In this document: one piece after another, positions 8,198-16,950 of the stretch
Layout of the letters: the number at the start of each line of letters is the position of its first letter
How positions within the stretch are numbered: position 1 is the stretch's first letter
Assembly: GCA_964385465.1 (NCBI GenBank)
Contig: CAYLPJ010000035.1
Location: forward strand, 4,821 to 68,820
Source of the DNA: CAYLPJ01 sp964385465
GTDB taxonomy: Bacteria; Planctomycetota; Phycisphaerae; SM23-33
Direction of reading: 5' to 3'
Length of the DNA: 64,000 nt
Notes under the pieces: model-generated
The model's input: the letters and a program-made list of their open reading frames with translations, nothing else
What the model was told of the DNA's origin: nothing
Database searches by the model: none
Program-made: the position numbers and the translations under genes

Positions 8198-9569
8198 GGG
8201 GTTCCCTTCCTTTGTCTGTGGCGGCGAGGTGTGCCTCGGCCCGGCGGAGCAGGTCGAGCGCCTCGTCGGCGCGGTGGTGCTGTCGCAGCAGCCTGGCGGC
8301 CAGCAGGAGCGACCGCGGGGTTGGCCGGTCGCGGTTGACGGCCTCGCAGAGGGCGAGGGCCTCGTCCTCGCCGTGGTCGGCGCGGGCGCCGGCGACGGCG
8401 GCGGCCTCGGCCAGCCAGGCGTCGCAGGGGCGCCGGCGGGCGAGGGCGCGGTAGATTTCCGCGGCTTGGCGCCAGCAGCCGTCGGCCTCGAGGTGCCCGG
8501 CGCGGCGGATCGCGCGCTCGCGGGGGGCGTCGTCGGCGGGGTCGGCGCGTTCGCCGGCGAGGTCCTCGGCGGTGGGCAGGTCGCGTTCGTCGACGAGCGT
8601 CACGGCCAGCGGCTCGGGGACGTGGAGGAAGTCCCCCTGCCGCGCCAGGCGGCGGTGGAGGGCCCACACCGACAGCGGCGCGTCAGCGGGGTCGAACGGC
8701 CCGGCGGCGTCGAGGGCCTCCCGGGCGGCCAGCAGGCCCGGGCGGGGGACGTAGGGGCGGCGGCGGAGCGTGGCCCGGTCGAACGGCCGGCTGTCGGGTA
8801 CGGTGCGGCAGAGGGTCAGCCGCCGGCCTGCGACCCGTCGGGTGACGACGCGCCACGCGTCGGCGTAGGCGGCGAGGCAGTTCCGCGAGCCGCTCAGGGC
8901 GGCGACGAGCGTCTCGACGTGGCGGTCGGCCAGCCTGTCGCCCGGGGCGAGAAACGCCACGTACGTCCCGGCCGCCGCGGCGAGCCCCGCGTTCCAGGCC
9001 GCGGCGTGCGTCGTGCCCTCGGCAACGGGTGCGGTGCGGAGGCGCCGGTCGCCGACGGCCTGGCGGGTCGCCGCCAGCACCGCCGGCGGGGCGGCCAGGA
9101 CCGCCTCCACGGCCCGGTGCGTCTGGGCCAGCGCCGAGCGGACCGCCTCGGCGGGCTCCTCGCCGTCTTCGGCGGCGCAGATGACGCTGACGCCGGCCGC
9201 CTCGCCGCCTCGGGCGGCCGACCATCGCCGGAGGAAGTCGCCGGTCAGCAGCCCGTCGGGGGCCAGTTCGTCGAACATCGCGCCCGCGTCGGCGGTGCGT
9301 CCTTCGGCGAGCAGGGCCTCGGCGAGGTTCTGCCTGGCGGTAACGGCGTCGTCGCCCAGCCTGTCGGCGGCGCGGGCGAGGTGCCTGGCGGCCTCGTCGT
9401 ACCGGCCGAGCGCGTAGAGCAGGGCCCCGGCGTCGTTGAGGGCCTCGCCGTCGCCGGGATGGGCGAGCAGGTGCTCGCGGAGCAGTTCGAGTGCCTCTTC
9501 GTGGCTCCCCGCCCAGGCCAGCTCCAGGGCCCTTCGGCAGGCGTCGTGTTGTCGTCGGTGGTGGGTCAT
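8181..9569 (-). CDS. TPR / glycosyltransferase family 2-like fusion protein
   Basis: The 462-aa product has an N-terminal TPR region (about 1-95), a GT2-like domain (about 125-330, with G-V-S-V-I-C, S-A-L-A-Q-T-H and N-A-G-L-A-A-A-A-G-T-Y-V-A-F-L) and a second helical repeat region. The catalytic D-x-D region usual after Y-V-A-F-L reads A-P-G-D, so one expected acidic residue is missing and activity is uncertain. The ATG at 9569 starts cleanly at the TPR, but no strong ribosome binding site is seen. A GTG at 9677 is an alternative. It is separated from flgL by 274 bp with a hairpin. Confidence 0.7.
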   Translation of the reverse strand: MTHHRRQHDACRRALELAWAGSHEEALELLREHLLAHPGDGEALNDAGALLYALGRYDEAARHLARAADRLGDDAVTARQNLAEALLAEGRTADAGAMFDELAPDGLLTGDFLRRWSAARGGEAAGVSVICAAEDGEEPAEAVRSALAQTHRAVEAVLAAPPAVLAATRQAVGDRRLRTAPVAEGTTHAAAWNAGLAAAAGTYVAFLAPGDRLADRHVETLVAALSGSRNCLAAYADAWRVVTRRVAGRRLTLCRTVPDSRPFDRATLRRRPYVPRPGLLAAREALDAAGPFDPADAPLSVWALHRRLARQGDFLHVPEPLAVTLVDERDLPTAEDLAGERADPADDAPRERAIRRAGHLEADGCWRQAAEIYRALARRRPCDAWLAEAAAVAGARADHGEDEALALCEAVNRDRPTPRSLLLAARLLRQHHRADEALDLLRRAEAHLAATDKGREPRDQRS

Positions 9570-9758
9570 GTTGTCGAACGGTCCATGCCGGCGCGGCGGT
9601 CGGGGACCGCGCAGCGTCGCCGCCAGACGAGTGCAAACCCCGTGCCGGAGGCGTTTCGGGGCGGTTTCAGGCGGCACGCGTAAAGATATCGGGCGCGGCG
9701 GCGGTCAATTGGGCGACGGGCGGGCTCCCGGTGTCGCGCGACGTGCCGATTCCCCATG

Positions 9759-9813
9759 CCCCCACACCGGGCCGCTCCCGGAGCCGACGCTTGCGGCAAG
9801 CCGGTGTCGGGGG
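9759..9813 (-). terminator. Hairpin at the end of the fliK-flgL operon
   Basis: CCCCC-ACACCGG pairs with CCGGTGT-(C)-GGGGG, and an inner GCTTGC/GCAAGC hairpin sits in the loop. It lies just after the flgL stop and before the glycosyltransferase gene. No U-run follows, so it could be a weak or Rho-assisted stop. Confidence 0.45.
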
Positions 9814-9843
9814 TCTTCCGGTCCTCCGGCATTCCGGGTCCGA

Positions 9844-11277
9844 TCAGAGGTAGTTCATCAGCGAGGTGTTCAGCAGGCGGGCGGTGCTGGCGAGGGTCAT
9901 CTCGTAGAGCGTCTGCATCCGCGACAGCTCGGAGGCCACCTGCACCAGGTCGGCGTTCTCGATCGCCCCGGCCTGGTCTTCGGCGCTGGCCTGGATGGTC
10001 GCCAGGCTCTCGCCGAGGGTGTCCAGCGCCGCCAGGCGCCCGCCGACGGACGTCATTCCCCGCGTGACGTGATCGAGCACCGCCTCGACCCCCTCCAGCG
10101 CCCCGGAGAGGCGCTGCATCTGCTCCTCGCGGCTGAGGCCGCCCTCGTTGAGGAGGGCGTCGCGTGCCTCGATCAGGGTGCCGAAGACGTCGAACGTGCC
10201 GGGCACGCGGCCGGCGGCGGTGCCCGTCCGCTCGATGCCCGTCGTGTCCAGGTACAGCACGCGGCCGTCGGCGTCGGCGACGGCGAGGTTGGCCGGGCCG
10301 TAGTCGTCGATCACCGTGGCCGGGCCGCCGTCGATGCTGGCGTTGGCGTCGGCGCGGACGGTGACCGTCGCCGGCGCGCCGAGGCCCATGTTCAGGGCGG
10401 TCACGTCGAAGTGGAGGAAGCCGCCGTCGGGCCCCGCCACGGCCAGGGCGGTCTCCGTGCCCGTGAAGCTGGTCGCCGGCCCGCCGTCGATGGCGATCGT
10501 CCGGGCACCGACGTCCACCACCACGCTGAACTCGCCGAGCAGCGTGTCCACCACGCCGGGCTCGCCGCTGACCTGGAGCCCCGAGCCGTCCGGGTCCGCC
10601 TGGATGGACGTCCCCGCGTGGGTCAGCTCCAGCGTGAAGTTGCCCCGCACCGTCGACGTGCCCGACCCCGCGGCGGCGCCCGTCGAGCCGGACAGCTCGG
10701 GGGGGCGGCGCTGGTTCTCGCCGAAGAATTCCCGGCCGACGATGGCTCCGGGCATCTCGACGCCGGGCGCGACGGGCACGGGCAGCGGCTGCGACGAGCC
10801 GGTGTAGGCGACCTCGACGATGCGTCCGTCGTGCTCTTCGGCGGCGAAGGCGGGGGTGTCGTTGGCGGCCCCGGAGAACAGGTGCCTGCCGGCGCGAGCG
10901 GTGTTGGCGAGTGCGTAGACCTGGCGGAGGATGGCGTCGATGTCCTCTCCGAGGATGGCGCGGTTCTGGTCGTTGTAGGTGCCGCTGGCGGCCTGCTGGA
11001 GCTTCTGGCTGACGTCGGCGAGGTTGCCGGTGACCTCCTCGACCACGCCGTGGGTCAGTTCCAGCGTGCCGGTCACGTCGTCGAGGTTGGACGTGTATTC
11101 CGACAGCGCCCGCGCCTGGGCCCGCAGCGTCATGATCCGGTAGGCGTCCGGCGGGTCGTCCGACGCGCGGTTCACCCGCACGCCGCTGGCGGCCTGCTCC
11201 TGGAGCTCGCTGAGCCGCCGCGACTGGACCGCCAGCGCCGCCCGCGTGTTGTTGTAGATCGTGCCCCAACTGCTCAT
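9844..11277 (-). CDS. flgL: Flagellar hook-filament junction protein FlgL
   Basis: FlgL is the second junction protein (HAP3) between hook and filament. The 477-aa product has flagellin-like ends: an N-terminal coiled region (N-N-T-R-A-A-L, S-E-L-Q-E-Q-A-A-S-G) with the R-V-N-R-A-S-D-D-P motif, and a C-terminal helix (A-S-E-L-S-R-M-Q-T-L-Y-E-M-T-L-A). It is longer than the roughly 320-aa enteric protein because of a beta-rich central insert (about 190-360). It follows flgK with 15 bp between and is the last clear gene of the minus-strand operon. Confidence 0.95.
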   Translation of the reverse strand: MSSWGTIYNNTRAALAVQSRRLSELQEQAASGVRVNRASDDPPDAYRIMTLRAQARALSEYTSNLDDVTGTLELTHGVVEEVTGNLADVSQKLQQAASGTYNDQNRAILGEDIDAILRQVYALANTARAGRHLFSGAANDTPAFAAEEHDGRIVEVAYTGSSQPLPVPVAPGVEMPGAIVGREFFGENQRRPPELSGSTGAAAGSGTSTVRGNFTLELTHAGTSIQADPDGSGLQVSGEPGVVDTLLGEFSVVVDVGARTIAIDGGPATSFTGTETALAVAGPDGGFLHFDVTALNMGLGAPATVTVRADANASIDGGPATVIDDYGPANLAVADADGRVLYLDTTGIERTGTAAGRVPGTFDVFGTLIEARDALLNEGGLSREEQMQRLSGALEGVEAVLDHVTRGMTSVGGRLAALDTLGESLATIQASAEDQAGAIENADLVQVASELSRMQTLYEMTLASTARLLNTSLMNYL

Positions 11278-11292
11278 GGTTCGCTCCCGCCG

Positions 11293-13248
11293 CTAGAGGA
11301 CGTCGATCAGGGTCTGGAGGGTCTGCTGCTGGACCTGCAGCAGCTTCGCCAGGCCGGTGTACATCTGCTCGAACATCATGAGCTTGGCCGCCTCCTCGTT
11401 CAGGTCCACGCCGCTGACCTCCTCGCGAAGGTTCTCCAACTGCTGGATGATCTTCTCGTAGCCGTCCCGGCGGGCCTCCCGCAGCGAGACGCTCTGGCCG
11501 AGGTTCGTCACGATCAGCCGGAACGCGTCGCTGGTGGACTGCTCGTTCAGCGCCGCCAGGTTCCGCTCGGCCAGGCCCGCCATGCGGCGCGTGGCCGCGT
11601 TGTCCACCATCTCCTCGCCGAACGCCGTCGCCAGGCCGCGGGAGTCGCTCAGCAGCGCCGGCGCGACCTGGAGCGTCGCAGCCGTGGTGCCCTGGAAGAA
11701 CGTGTTCACGCCCGCCTCGGCCAGCAGGCCGGAGGTGTCCGACCACGCCCGCGCCTCGACGGTGAAGCTCTCGCCGTCGACCAGCGTGCCGGCCGCCAGC
11801 GCCACCGTCAGCCCGTCGCGGACGTCCAGGCGCTCGCCCGCCGCGTAGCCGGTGCCCACCGCCAGCGTGCGGACCAGCTCGCCGGCGCCGTTGCGGACCT
11901 CGACGCCCAGGCCGTCCGTCACGCCGACCTGCCCGTCCCCGACGGCGGTGAAGGTGAACGTCTCGTTCGCCGAGCCCTCGAAGACCCCGTGGGCGGTCGG
12001 CCCGGCCGAGCCGGTCCACCCGGCGGCGGAGACCTCCGGGGCGGGCAGGAAGTCGAAGCCCCAGCCGTCGGCGGCCTCGATGACCAGGCTGCCCTCGGCG
12101 ACGGACGCCGACAGCCCGGCGGGGTTCAGCGCATCCATCGCGGCGGCGACGTCGGCGAGGGTGTCGGTGGCGGGATCGACGGCCACCTGGTGCCGGGTGA
12201 CGGTCCCGTCCGGCGCGGTCAGGCGGAGGTGGATGGTCCCGGCGGTGACGGTGTCGGACCAGGTGGCGATGGCGTCGTTCTCGTCGACGCTCCGCCAGCC
12301 GGTCAGGTGCTCGTGGGGCCCGGTCGCGCCGACGCCCTGGGCGTGGAGGCGGTTGATCTCGCCGGCGACCGCGGTGGCCAGCGTGTCCAGCTCGTCGCCG
12401 ACGCCGGCGAGCAGCTCGTTGTGCAGCGAGAGCATGGCGCCGAGCTTCCCGCCGCGGTGGTGGCTCTCGCGGATGTTCGTCTGGGCGGGCCCCACGCCGA
12501 GGGTGCCCTCGGCGACGCGTTGGACGGCGAGGTCCCGCGCGGTGTTGCCGTTGACCACCGGGGTCTGCCAGACGAGCACGTCGACGATGCCGCTGCCGTC
12601 GCGCCGGGGCACGGCCTGGACCTCGGCGAGGGAGGACATGTCGAGGATGGCCTGGTCGCGGCGGTCCATCAGCAGGTTGGCATTGCCGCCTCGGAGCATG
12701 ACGGTCTGGATCTGCCCGTTGAGCTCGGCGACCTCGTCGGCGAGGTTGTTCAGCTCGCCGGCGAGCAGGCCCGCCTCGGCGGCGGCCTGGTCGCCGAGGG
12801 CGGCGACGGAGCGTCCGAGGTGGCTGAAGCCGTCGCCGACGGCCTGCCCGGCCCAGACCGCCTGCTCGCGGAGGGCGTGGCTGGTGGGGTCGGCGGCCAG
12901 TTCCCGCAGCGAGCCGAAGAAGGAGTCGAGCACCTCGGTCAGGCCCGCGTCGAGGCTGCCGAAGGCGCTCTGGAGGCTCTTGAGGGCGGCCAGCTCGCGG
13001 GAGACCTGGGCGTACTGGGGGTTCTGGTGGCGCATCTCGCGCTCGAGCAGGGAGTCGGCGCTGCGGCGGTAGCCGGTGATCTGGGCCCCGGCGATGGGCA
13101 CGCCGCGGAGGGCGTCCCCGGCGTAGGGCTCGATCACCGGGTCCTGGCGGTGATAGCCCTCGGTGGCGACGTTCGAGACGTTGGTCCCCACCAGCTCGAT
13201 CGCCCGCTGGGCCGTCTGCAATCCCGTCAAGGCCGTCGTGAGGTTCAT
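11293..13248 (-). CDS. flgK: Flagellar hook-associated protein 1 FlgK
   Basis: FlgK is the first hook-filament junction protein. The 651-aa product starts M-N-L-T-T-A-L-T-G-L with the rod/hook family motif G-T-N-V-S-N-V-A-T-E-G-Y-H-R-Q. It contains N-A-N-L-L-M-D-R-R-D-Q at about 200, and ends with the conserved helix E-E-A-A-K-L-M-M-F-E-Q-M-Y. The ATG at 13248 is used because its first base is the last base of the flgN stop (TAATG), which couples the two genes. The frame further upstream is an out-of-frame extension into flgN. Confidence 0.97.
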   Translation of the reverse strand: MNLTTALTGLQTAQRAIELVGTNVSNVATEGYHRQDPVIEPYAGDALRGVPIAGAQITGYRRSADSLLEREMRHQNPQYAQVSRELAALKSLQSAFGSLDAGLTEVLDSFFGSLRELAADPTSHALREQAVWAGQAVGDGFSHLGRSVAALGDQAAAEAGLLAGELNNLADEVAELNGQIQTVMLRGGNANLLMDRRDQAILDMSSLAEVQAVPRRDGSGIVDVLVWQTPVVNGNTARDLAVQRVAEGTLGVGPAQTNIRESHHRGGKLGAMLSLHNELLAGVGDELDTLATAVAGEINRLHAQGVGATGPHEHLTGWRSVDENDAIATWSDTVTAGTIHLRLTAPDGTVTRHQVAVDPATDTLADVAAAMDALNPAGLSASVAEGSLVIEAADGWGFDFLPAPEVSAAGWTGSAGPTAHGVFEGSANETFTFTAVGDGQVGVTDGLGVEVRNGAGELVRTLAVGTGYAAGERLDVRDGLTVALAAGTLVDGESFTVEARAWSDTSGLLAEAGVNTFFQGTTAATLQVAPALLSDSRGLATAFGEEMVDNAATRRMAGLAERNLAALNEQSTSDAFRLIVTNLGQSVSLREARRDGYEKIIQQLENLREEVSGVDLNEEAAKLMMFEQMYTGLAKLLQVQQQTLQTLIDVL

Positions 13249-13763
13249 TATCGCTCCGTGTCCACCAGCCCCGCGCCGCTGCGATACCAGCTCGATCCGC
13301 CCGCGCCGTAGGTGGTCACCCCGCCGCCGGGCAGCAGCGATTCGAGCAACTGGCGGTTGATCCGCATGCACTCGCTCAGCAGCAGCACGGTCCGCATGTG
13401 CTCGTGCTGGAGCGCCTCGGCGAGGTCGATGATCCGCTGCCTCGCCCGCGCGATCCGCTCGCCCTGCTCGCCGGGGAGGTGTTGGGCCAGCCAGCCGAGG
13501 CGGAGCTCGTCGGGCTCGATTCCCGCCCGTCCGGCCAGGGCTCGGCGGGCGGAGGCGAGCCTCGCGTCGGTCCGCGCCTGGAGCTGCTGGGCCTGCTCGA
13601 TCTGCCTGAGCAGGCGCTCGACGGCGCGGTCGTCCTGGTCGACGATCGCCCCCGACAGCGAGCTCAACTGGCTGCGGCGGACGTCCAGCAGGCGCGCCTG
13701 CTCGTCCAGCAGGCCCTCCAGGGCGGTCAGTTCGTCCGGGGCCAGGGCCTCCAGGTCGCTCAT
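13248..13763 (-). CDS. flgN: FlgN family export chaperone
   Basis: The 171-aa protein is predicted to be long alpha-helices with heptad-like leucines (A-L-E-G-L-L-D-E-Q-A-R-L-L-D-V-R-R-S-Q-L) and a C-terminal Gly-rich tail. That matches FlgN, the cytoplasmic chaperone that keeps FlgK and FlgL unpolymerised before export. It lies directly upstream of its expected clients. The ATG overlaps the flgJ stop (ATGA). Identification rests on helical pattern, length and position, because FlgN sequences are poorly conserved. Confidence 0.8.
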   Translation of the reverse strand: MSDLEALAPDELTALEGLLDEQARLLDVRRSQLSSLSGAIVDQDDRAVERLLRQIEQAQQLQARTDARLASARRALAGRAGIEPDELRLGWLAQHLPGEQGERIARARQRIIDLAEALQHEHMRTVLLLSECMRINRQLLESLLPGGGVTTYGAGGSSWYRSGAGLVDTER

Positions 13764-14164
13764 CGGCGGACCTCCAGGCTCGCGGCGCCCTCGGCCGGGG
13801 AGGGCTCGGCGTCGCCGGTGCCGCCGTCGGTCTCGCCGGCGACGCCCATCCGCGACCACTGGTCGTAGATGTCCCGCCAGAGGCCCAGCCCGCCCTTGTC
13901 GGCGAGGTCGCGGGCGAGGTAGCTCCAGAACATCCCCTCGGTCTGCTTGGTCGCGGGGCTGTCCAGCAGGCCCGAGTGCAGGACCGTCTCGCCCATGCTG
14001 GACAGCATCTTCTCCAGCAGGACGGACTCGAAGTCCTTGGCCGCCTGGCGCAGGGCGGCGTCGTCCCCGGCGGGGCGCGTCGGCGACAGGCGCGGGGCCC
14101 CGGCGAGTGCCGAGGCGTTCTCGGCCGACGTCGCCGGCGGGATGGGCAGGTTCGCGTCGCTCAC
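13760..14164 (-). CDS. flgJ: Rod-binding protein, FlgJ N-terminal type without muramidase
   Basis: The 134-aa product contains the rod-binding domain only (about 40-105; A-A-K-D-F-E-S-V-L-L-E-K-M-L, then Y-L-A-R-D-L-A-D-K-G-G-L-G-L). It caps and helps assemble the rod in the periplasm. The C-terminal peptidoglycan hydrolase domain of enteric FlgJ is absent, as in many other phyla, so a separate muramidase must open the wall. It lies between flgI and flgN and is coupled to flgN by ATGA. Confidence 0.9.
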   Translation of the reverse strand: MSDANLPIPPATSAENASALAGAPRLSPTRPAGDDAALRQAAKDFESVLLEKMLSSMGETVLHSGLLDSPATKQTEGMFWSYLARDLADKGGLGLWRDIYDQWSRMGVAGETDGGTGDAEPSPAEGAASLEVRR

Positions 14165-14177
14165 GGCGGCGGGCTCC

Positions 14178-15269
14178 TTACATGATCTTCAGCTCGGCCT
14201 GGAGGGCGCCGGCCTGCTTGAGGGCCTCGAAGATCGAGATCAGGTCGCGCGGGGTCAGGCCCATCGCGTTCAGCGCGCGGGCCATCTCCGAGACGCTCAC
14301 GGTCTTGTTCACCACGTTCAGCGTGCCCTTCTCCTCCATCGCCTTGATCTTGGTCTCGCGGAGCTTCTCGGTGGAGCCGCCGCGGCTGAAGGGCGTCGGC
14401 TGGCTGGCCGTCTCCCGCTCCTCGGTCACGATCGAGAGGTTGCCGTGCGAGATCGCCACCTTCGAGATGCCGACGTTCTCTCCGACGATCACCGTGCCCG
14501 TCCGCTCGTTGATGATGACCACCGCCGGGGCGTCGCTGACGACCTCCAGCGAGCCGATCCGGTCGATGAACGCCGCGAGGGTCTTCTCCGTGACGCCGGC
14601 GGGCAATCGGACCCGGACCGTGCCGGCATCGACCGCGTGGGCGGCGCCGCGGACGACCGTGTTGACCTCCCCGGCGATGCGGTGGGCCGTCGTGTAGTCG
14701 GGGTTGCGCAGCAGCAGGGCGATCTCGCCCTGCTCGATCACCTCGGCGAGCTCCTCCCGCTCGACCGTGGCCCCCGCGACGATCCGCCCGACCGTCGGGT
14801 GGTTCTTGACGATCGAGGCCTTCTCGCCCGAGGCCGAGAAGCTCCCCGTCGAGACGGCGCCCTGGGCGACGGCATAGACCTCGCCGTCGGCACCGACCAG
14901 CTCGGTCATCAGCAGCTTGCCCCCCTGGAGGCTGCTCGCCGAGCCGATCGTCGAGACCGTCACGTCGATCCGGCTGCCGCGCCGGGCGAACGGCGGCAGC
15001 TCGGTCGTCACGATCACCGACGCGATGTTCTTGCTGGTCAGGTCGTCCGGCGTCAGGCGCAGGCCCTTGCGGCGGAGCAGGTTCGTCAGCGCCCGCCGGC
15101 TGGCGGGGGAATTGTCCCCCGTGCCGTTGAGCCCCACCACCAGCCCGTAGCCCCACAGCGGGTTGCTCCGCATCCCGCGGAGGTCGACGATGTCCTTGAT
15201 CCGCTCGCCCCGCGTCGGCGCGGCGGCGGCCAGGGCGAGGGCGGCTGCCAGGAGTATCCTGCGTGTCAT
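14178..15269 (-). CDS. flgI: Flagellar P-ring protein FlgI
   Basis: FlgI forms the peptidoglycan-layer bushing around the rod. The 363-aa protein has a signal peptide (about 1-20, T-R-R-I-L-L-A-A-A-L-A-L), then the family opening R-I-K-D-I-V-D-L-R-G-M-R-S-N-P-L-W-G-Y-G-L-V and typical length. It ends with I-S-I-F-E-A-L-K-Q-A-G-A-L-Q-A-E-L, a strongly conserved tail. The presence of a P ring together with an L ring indicates a peptidoglycan layer and an outer membrane. Confidence 0.97.
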   Translation of the reverse strand: MTRRILLAAALALAAAAPTRGERIKDIVDLRGMRSNPLWGYGLVVGLNGTGDNSPASRRALTNLLRRKGLRLTPDDLTSKNIASVIVTTELPPFARRGSRIDVTVSTIGSASSLQGGKLLMTELVGADGEVYAVAQGAVSTGSFSASGEKASIVKNHPTVGRIVAGATVEREELAEVIEQGEIALLLRNPDYTTAHRIAGEVNTVVRGAAHAVDAGTVRVRLPAGVTEKTLAAFIDRIGSLEVVSDAPAVVIINERTGTVIVGENVGISKVAISHGNLSIVTEERETASQPTPFSRGGSTEKLRETKIKAMEEKGTLNVVNKTVSVSEMARALNAMGLTPRDLISIFEALKQAGALQAELKIM

Positions 15270-15282
15270 GTCCGCGTCTCCG

Positions 15283-15933
15283 CTACTCGGGGTTCAGGGC
15301 GTTGAGGATCTGCGCCAGCCAGCCCGGCTTGGTGAACTTGCTCTCCCGCCCGACGGCCTTGTAGACGAGCTTGAACTCGGCGACCTTCTTGCTGCTGACC
15401 GTGTTGTCGAAGGCGACGTCGCTGGGGCGGATGATCCCGCTGGCCTGGACGACCTGGTTGTCGCCGTCGACCTCCCGCTCCCGCTTGCCCACGACGACGA
15501 GGTTGCCGTTGGGCAGCACGTCCTCGACGGTCACGGTGAAGCGGTCGGTGACCTTCCGGTCGCTGTCCAGCGTGGCCTTGCCGTCGAACTTGTTGCCCGC
15601 CTCGTGCGAGACGTCCACGTTGGGCAGCTTCCAGATCCGCCCTTCCAGCCAACTGACCATGTTGCCCAGGTCCACCGAGCCGGAGGCCTCGGCGCTGCGG
15701 GAGTTGCTCTTGTCCAGCGAGCGGGTCGTCTCGTTCTCGATCTTGCTCTCTTCCTCGATGACGATCGTCACCGAGTCGCCGACGCCCTTGGCGGTGTCGT
15801 CGGCGTAGACCTGCCGGGTGCGGCGCTTGCCCTTGGCCCAGATGGACCCGGCCGGCGCGGCGGCGGGGGCGGCCAGCAGGGCGCCCGCGGCGGCGAGGAC
15901 GAGGGCATGTCGGCGGAGCGTGGGTGCGTTCAT
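15283..15933 (-). CDS. flgH: Flagellar L-ring protein FlgH without lipobox
   Basis: FlgH builds the outer-membrane ring. The 216-aa protein has a cleavable-looking signal (to about A-P-A at 28), then S-I-W, the family motif G-D-S-V-T-I-V-I-E-E, and the closing S-G-I-I-R-P-S-D-V pattern. Classical FlgH is a lipoprotein with an L-x-x-C lipobox. This protein has no cysteine at all, so it cannot be lipidated that way. The ATG at 15933 overlies the A-rich leader. The same frame upstream is shadow sequence over flgA. flgA ends 2 bp upstream. Confidence 0.93.
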   Translation of the reverse strand: MNAPTLRRHALVLAAAGALLAAPAAAPAGSIWAKGKRRTRQVYADDTAKGVGDSVTIVIEEESKIENETTRSLDKSNSRSAEASGSVDLGNMVSWLEGRIWKLPNVDVSHEAGNKFDGKATLDSDRKVTDRFTVTVEDVLPNGNLVVVGKREREVDGDNQVVQASGIIRPSDVAFDNTVSSKKVAEFKLVYKAVGRESKFTKPGWLAQILNALNPE

Positions 15934-15935
15934 GG

Positions 15936-16919
15936 TTACCTCCGGAAGACCGGCTCGACCGAGCCGTCCATGGCCACGCGGGCGGTGACGACCCGCTGGG
16001 AATCGACGTTTCGTACCTTGATGAGCTCGCCGGCGCGCCCGTCTTCGAGGGCCTGCCCGACGCAGGTGACCACGAAGCCGGCGCCGCGGACCCGCATGCG
16101 GACCATCTGCCTGCGCCGCACGCTGACGGCGGCGGCGGTGACCGCCGAGGCGGTGTGCCCGTCGCGGACGGTCTCGCCGGCCTTGATCTTCCGGGCGGCG
16201 ATCCGCCCGAACGGCGGCTGGAAGGCCTTGCCCGCCGGGCGGCTCGCCATCTCGGTGCGGACGCGGACGTTGGACGGCGTGAGGGCCTGCCCGGGCTCGA
16301 TGTCGCGTGCGGCGACGGCGCGGGGAACGCGGTAGCGGCGGCGGAAGAGCACCTCGCGGAGGGCCATCTGGCGCTTGCCGCGATGGAGCGTGACCGCCAC
16401 GCGGACGTGCCCGGCGGGGGGGGCGTCGTCGAGGCGGCAGCGGAAGCTCGGTGCCTCGGTCCCGGCCAGGACGACCTCGTCGGGCGGGCGGACGGCCTCG
16501 AGCACCGTGCCGTCGCTGTTGGCGTCGCGGTCGGCGAGGAACGCCTCGGCGCGGGCGAGGATGGTCTCGGCGTCGACGACCGTCTCCCGCCGCGTGACGG
16601 TCGCCTTGGGCGCGCCGGCGATGCGGACGCCCTTGCCGCCGATCCCCTCGGCCGCCAGGCGGGAGAGGATGGTCTTGCGGTCGATGGTCAGGCGCTCCTT
16701 GGGCCATGGCGCCCGGCCGAGGGAGAGCTTGCGGGCCCGGCCTTCGAGGTCGGAGCTGTCGCAGAGGACGACGGCGACCTCGCCGAGGGCGAGGTCCTCG
16801 CCGCTGACGGCGACGGTCCGCGGCAGGTAGACGTGGAGCTGCGGCGCGCGCGGCGGCGCGGGCTGGGCCGGGGGCGCGGCGGCCAGGACGGCGGTCAGCA
16901 CGATGTTCATCGGGGCCAA
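15936..16919 (-). CDS. flgA: P-ring assembly chaperone FlgA
   Basis: FlgA is a periplasmic chaperone for P-ring formation. The 327-aa protein carries a short hydrophobic leader and a C-terminal SAF/FlgA module (Y-R-V-P-R-A-V-A-A-R-D-I-E-P-G-Q-A-L, G-R-I-A-A-R-K-I-K-A-G-E-T-V, and the final G-x-A-L-E-D-G-R-A-G-E-L-I-K-V-R-N). The region before it is longer than in enteric FlgA. The start is TTG at 16919, because AGGAG sits 6 nt upstream of it. The ATG at 16910 would leave 15 nt. It precedes flgH in the operon. Confidence 0.9.
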   Translation of the reverse strand: MAPMNIVLTAVLAAAPPAQPAPPRAPQLHVYLPRTVAVSGEDLALGEVAVVLCDSSDLEGRARKLSLGRAPWPKERLTIDRKTILSRLAAEGIGGKGVRIAGAPKATVTRRETVVDAETILARAEAFLADRDANSDGTVLEAVRPPDEVVLAGTEAPSFRCRLDDAPPAGHVRVAVTLHRGKRQMALREVLFRRRYRVPRAVAARDIEPGQALTPSNVRVRTEMASRPAGKAFQPPFGRIAARKIKAGETVRDGHTASAVTAAAVSVRRRQMVRMRVRGAGFVVTCVGQALEDGRAGELIKVRNVDSQRVVTARVAMDGSVEPVFRR

Positions 16920-16950
16920 GGGGAACTCCTTTCAGCCTCGCGACCGGGGG

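Noticed and set aside
9436..13311. Very long open frame (about 1290 codons) on the plus strand across flgL and flgK
   Set aside because: It is antisense to flgK/flgL, has low-complexity G/R/A/V composition typical of shadow frames in GC-rich DNA, and no recognisable domain.
13760..14164. Full-length FlgJ with muramidase
   Set aside because: Only the rod-binding part exists; the next gene downstream (flgN) is unrelated.
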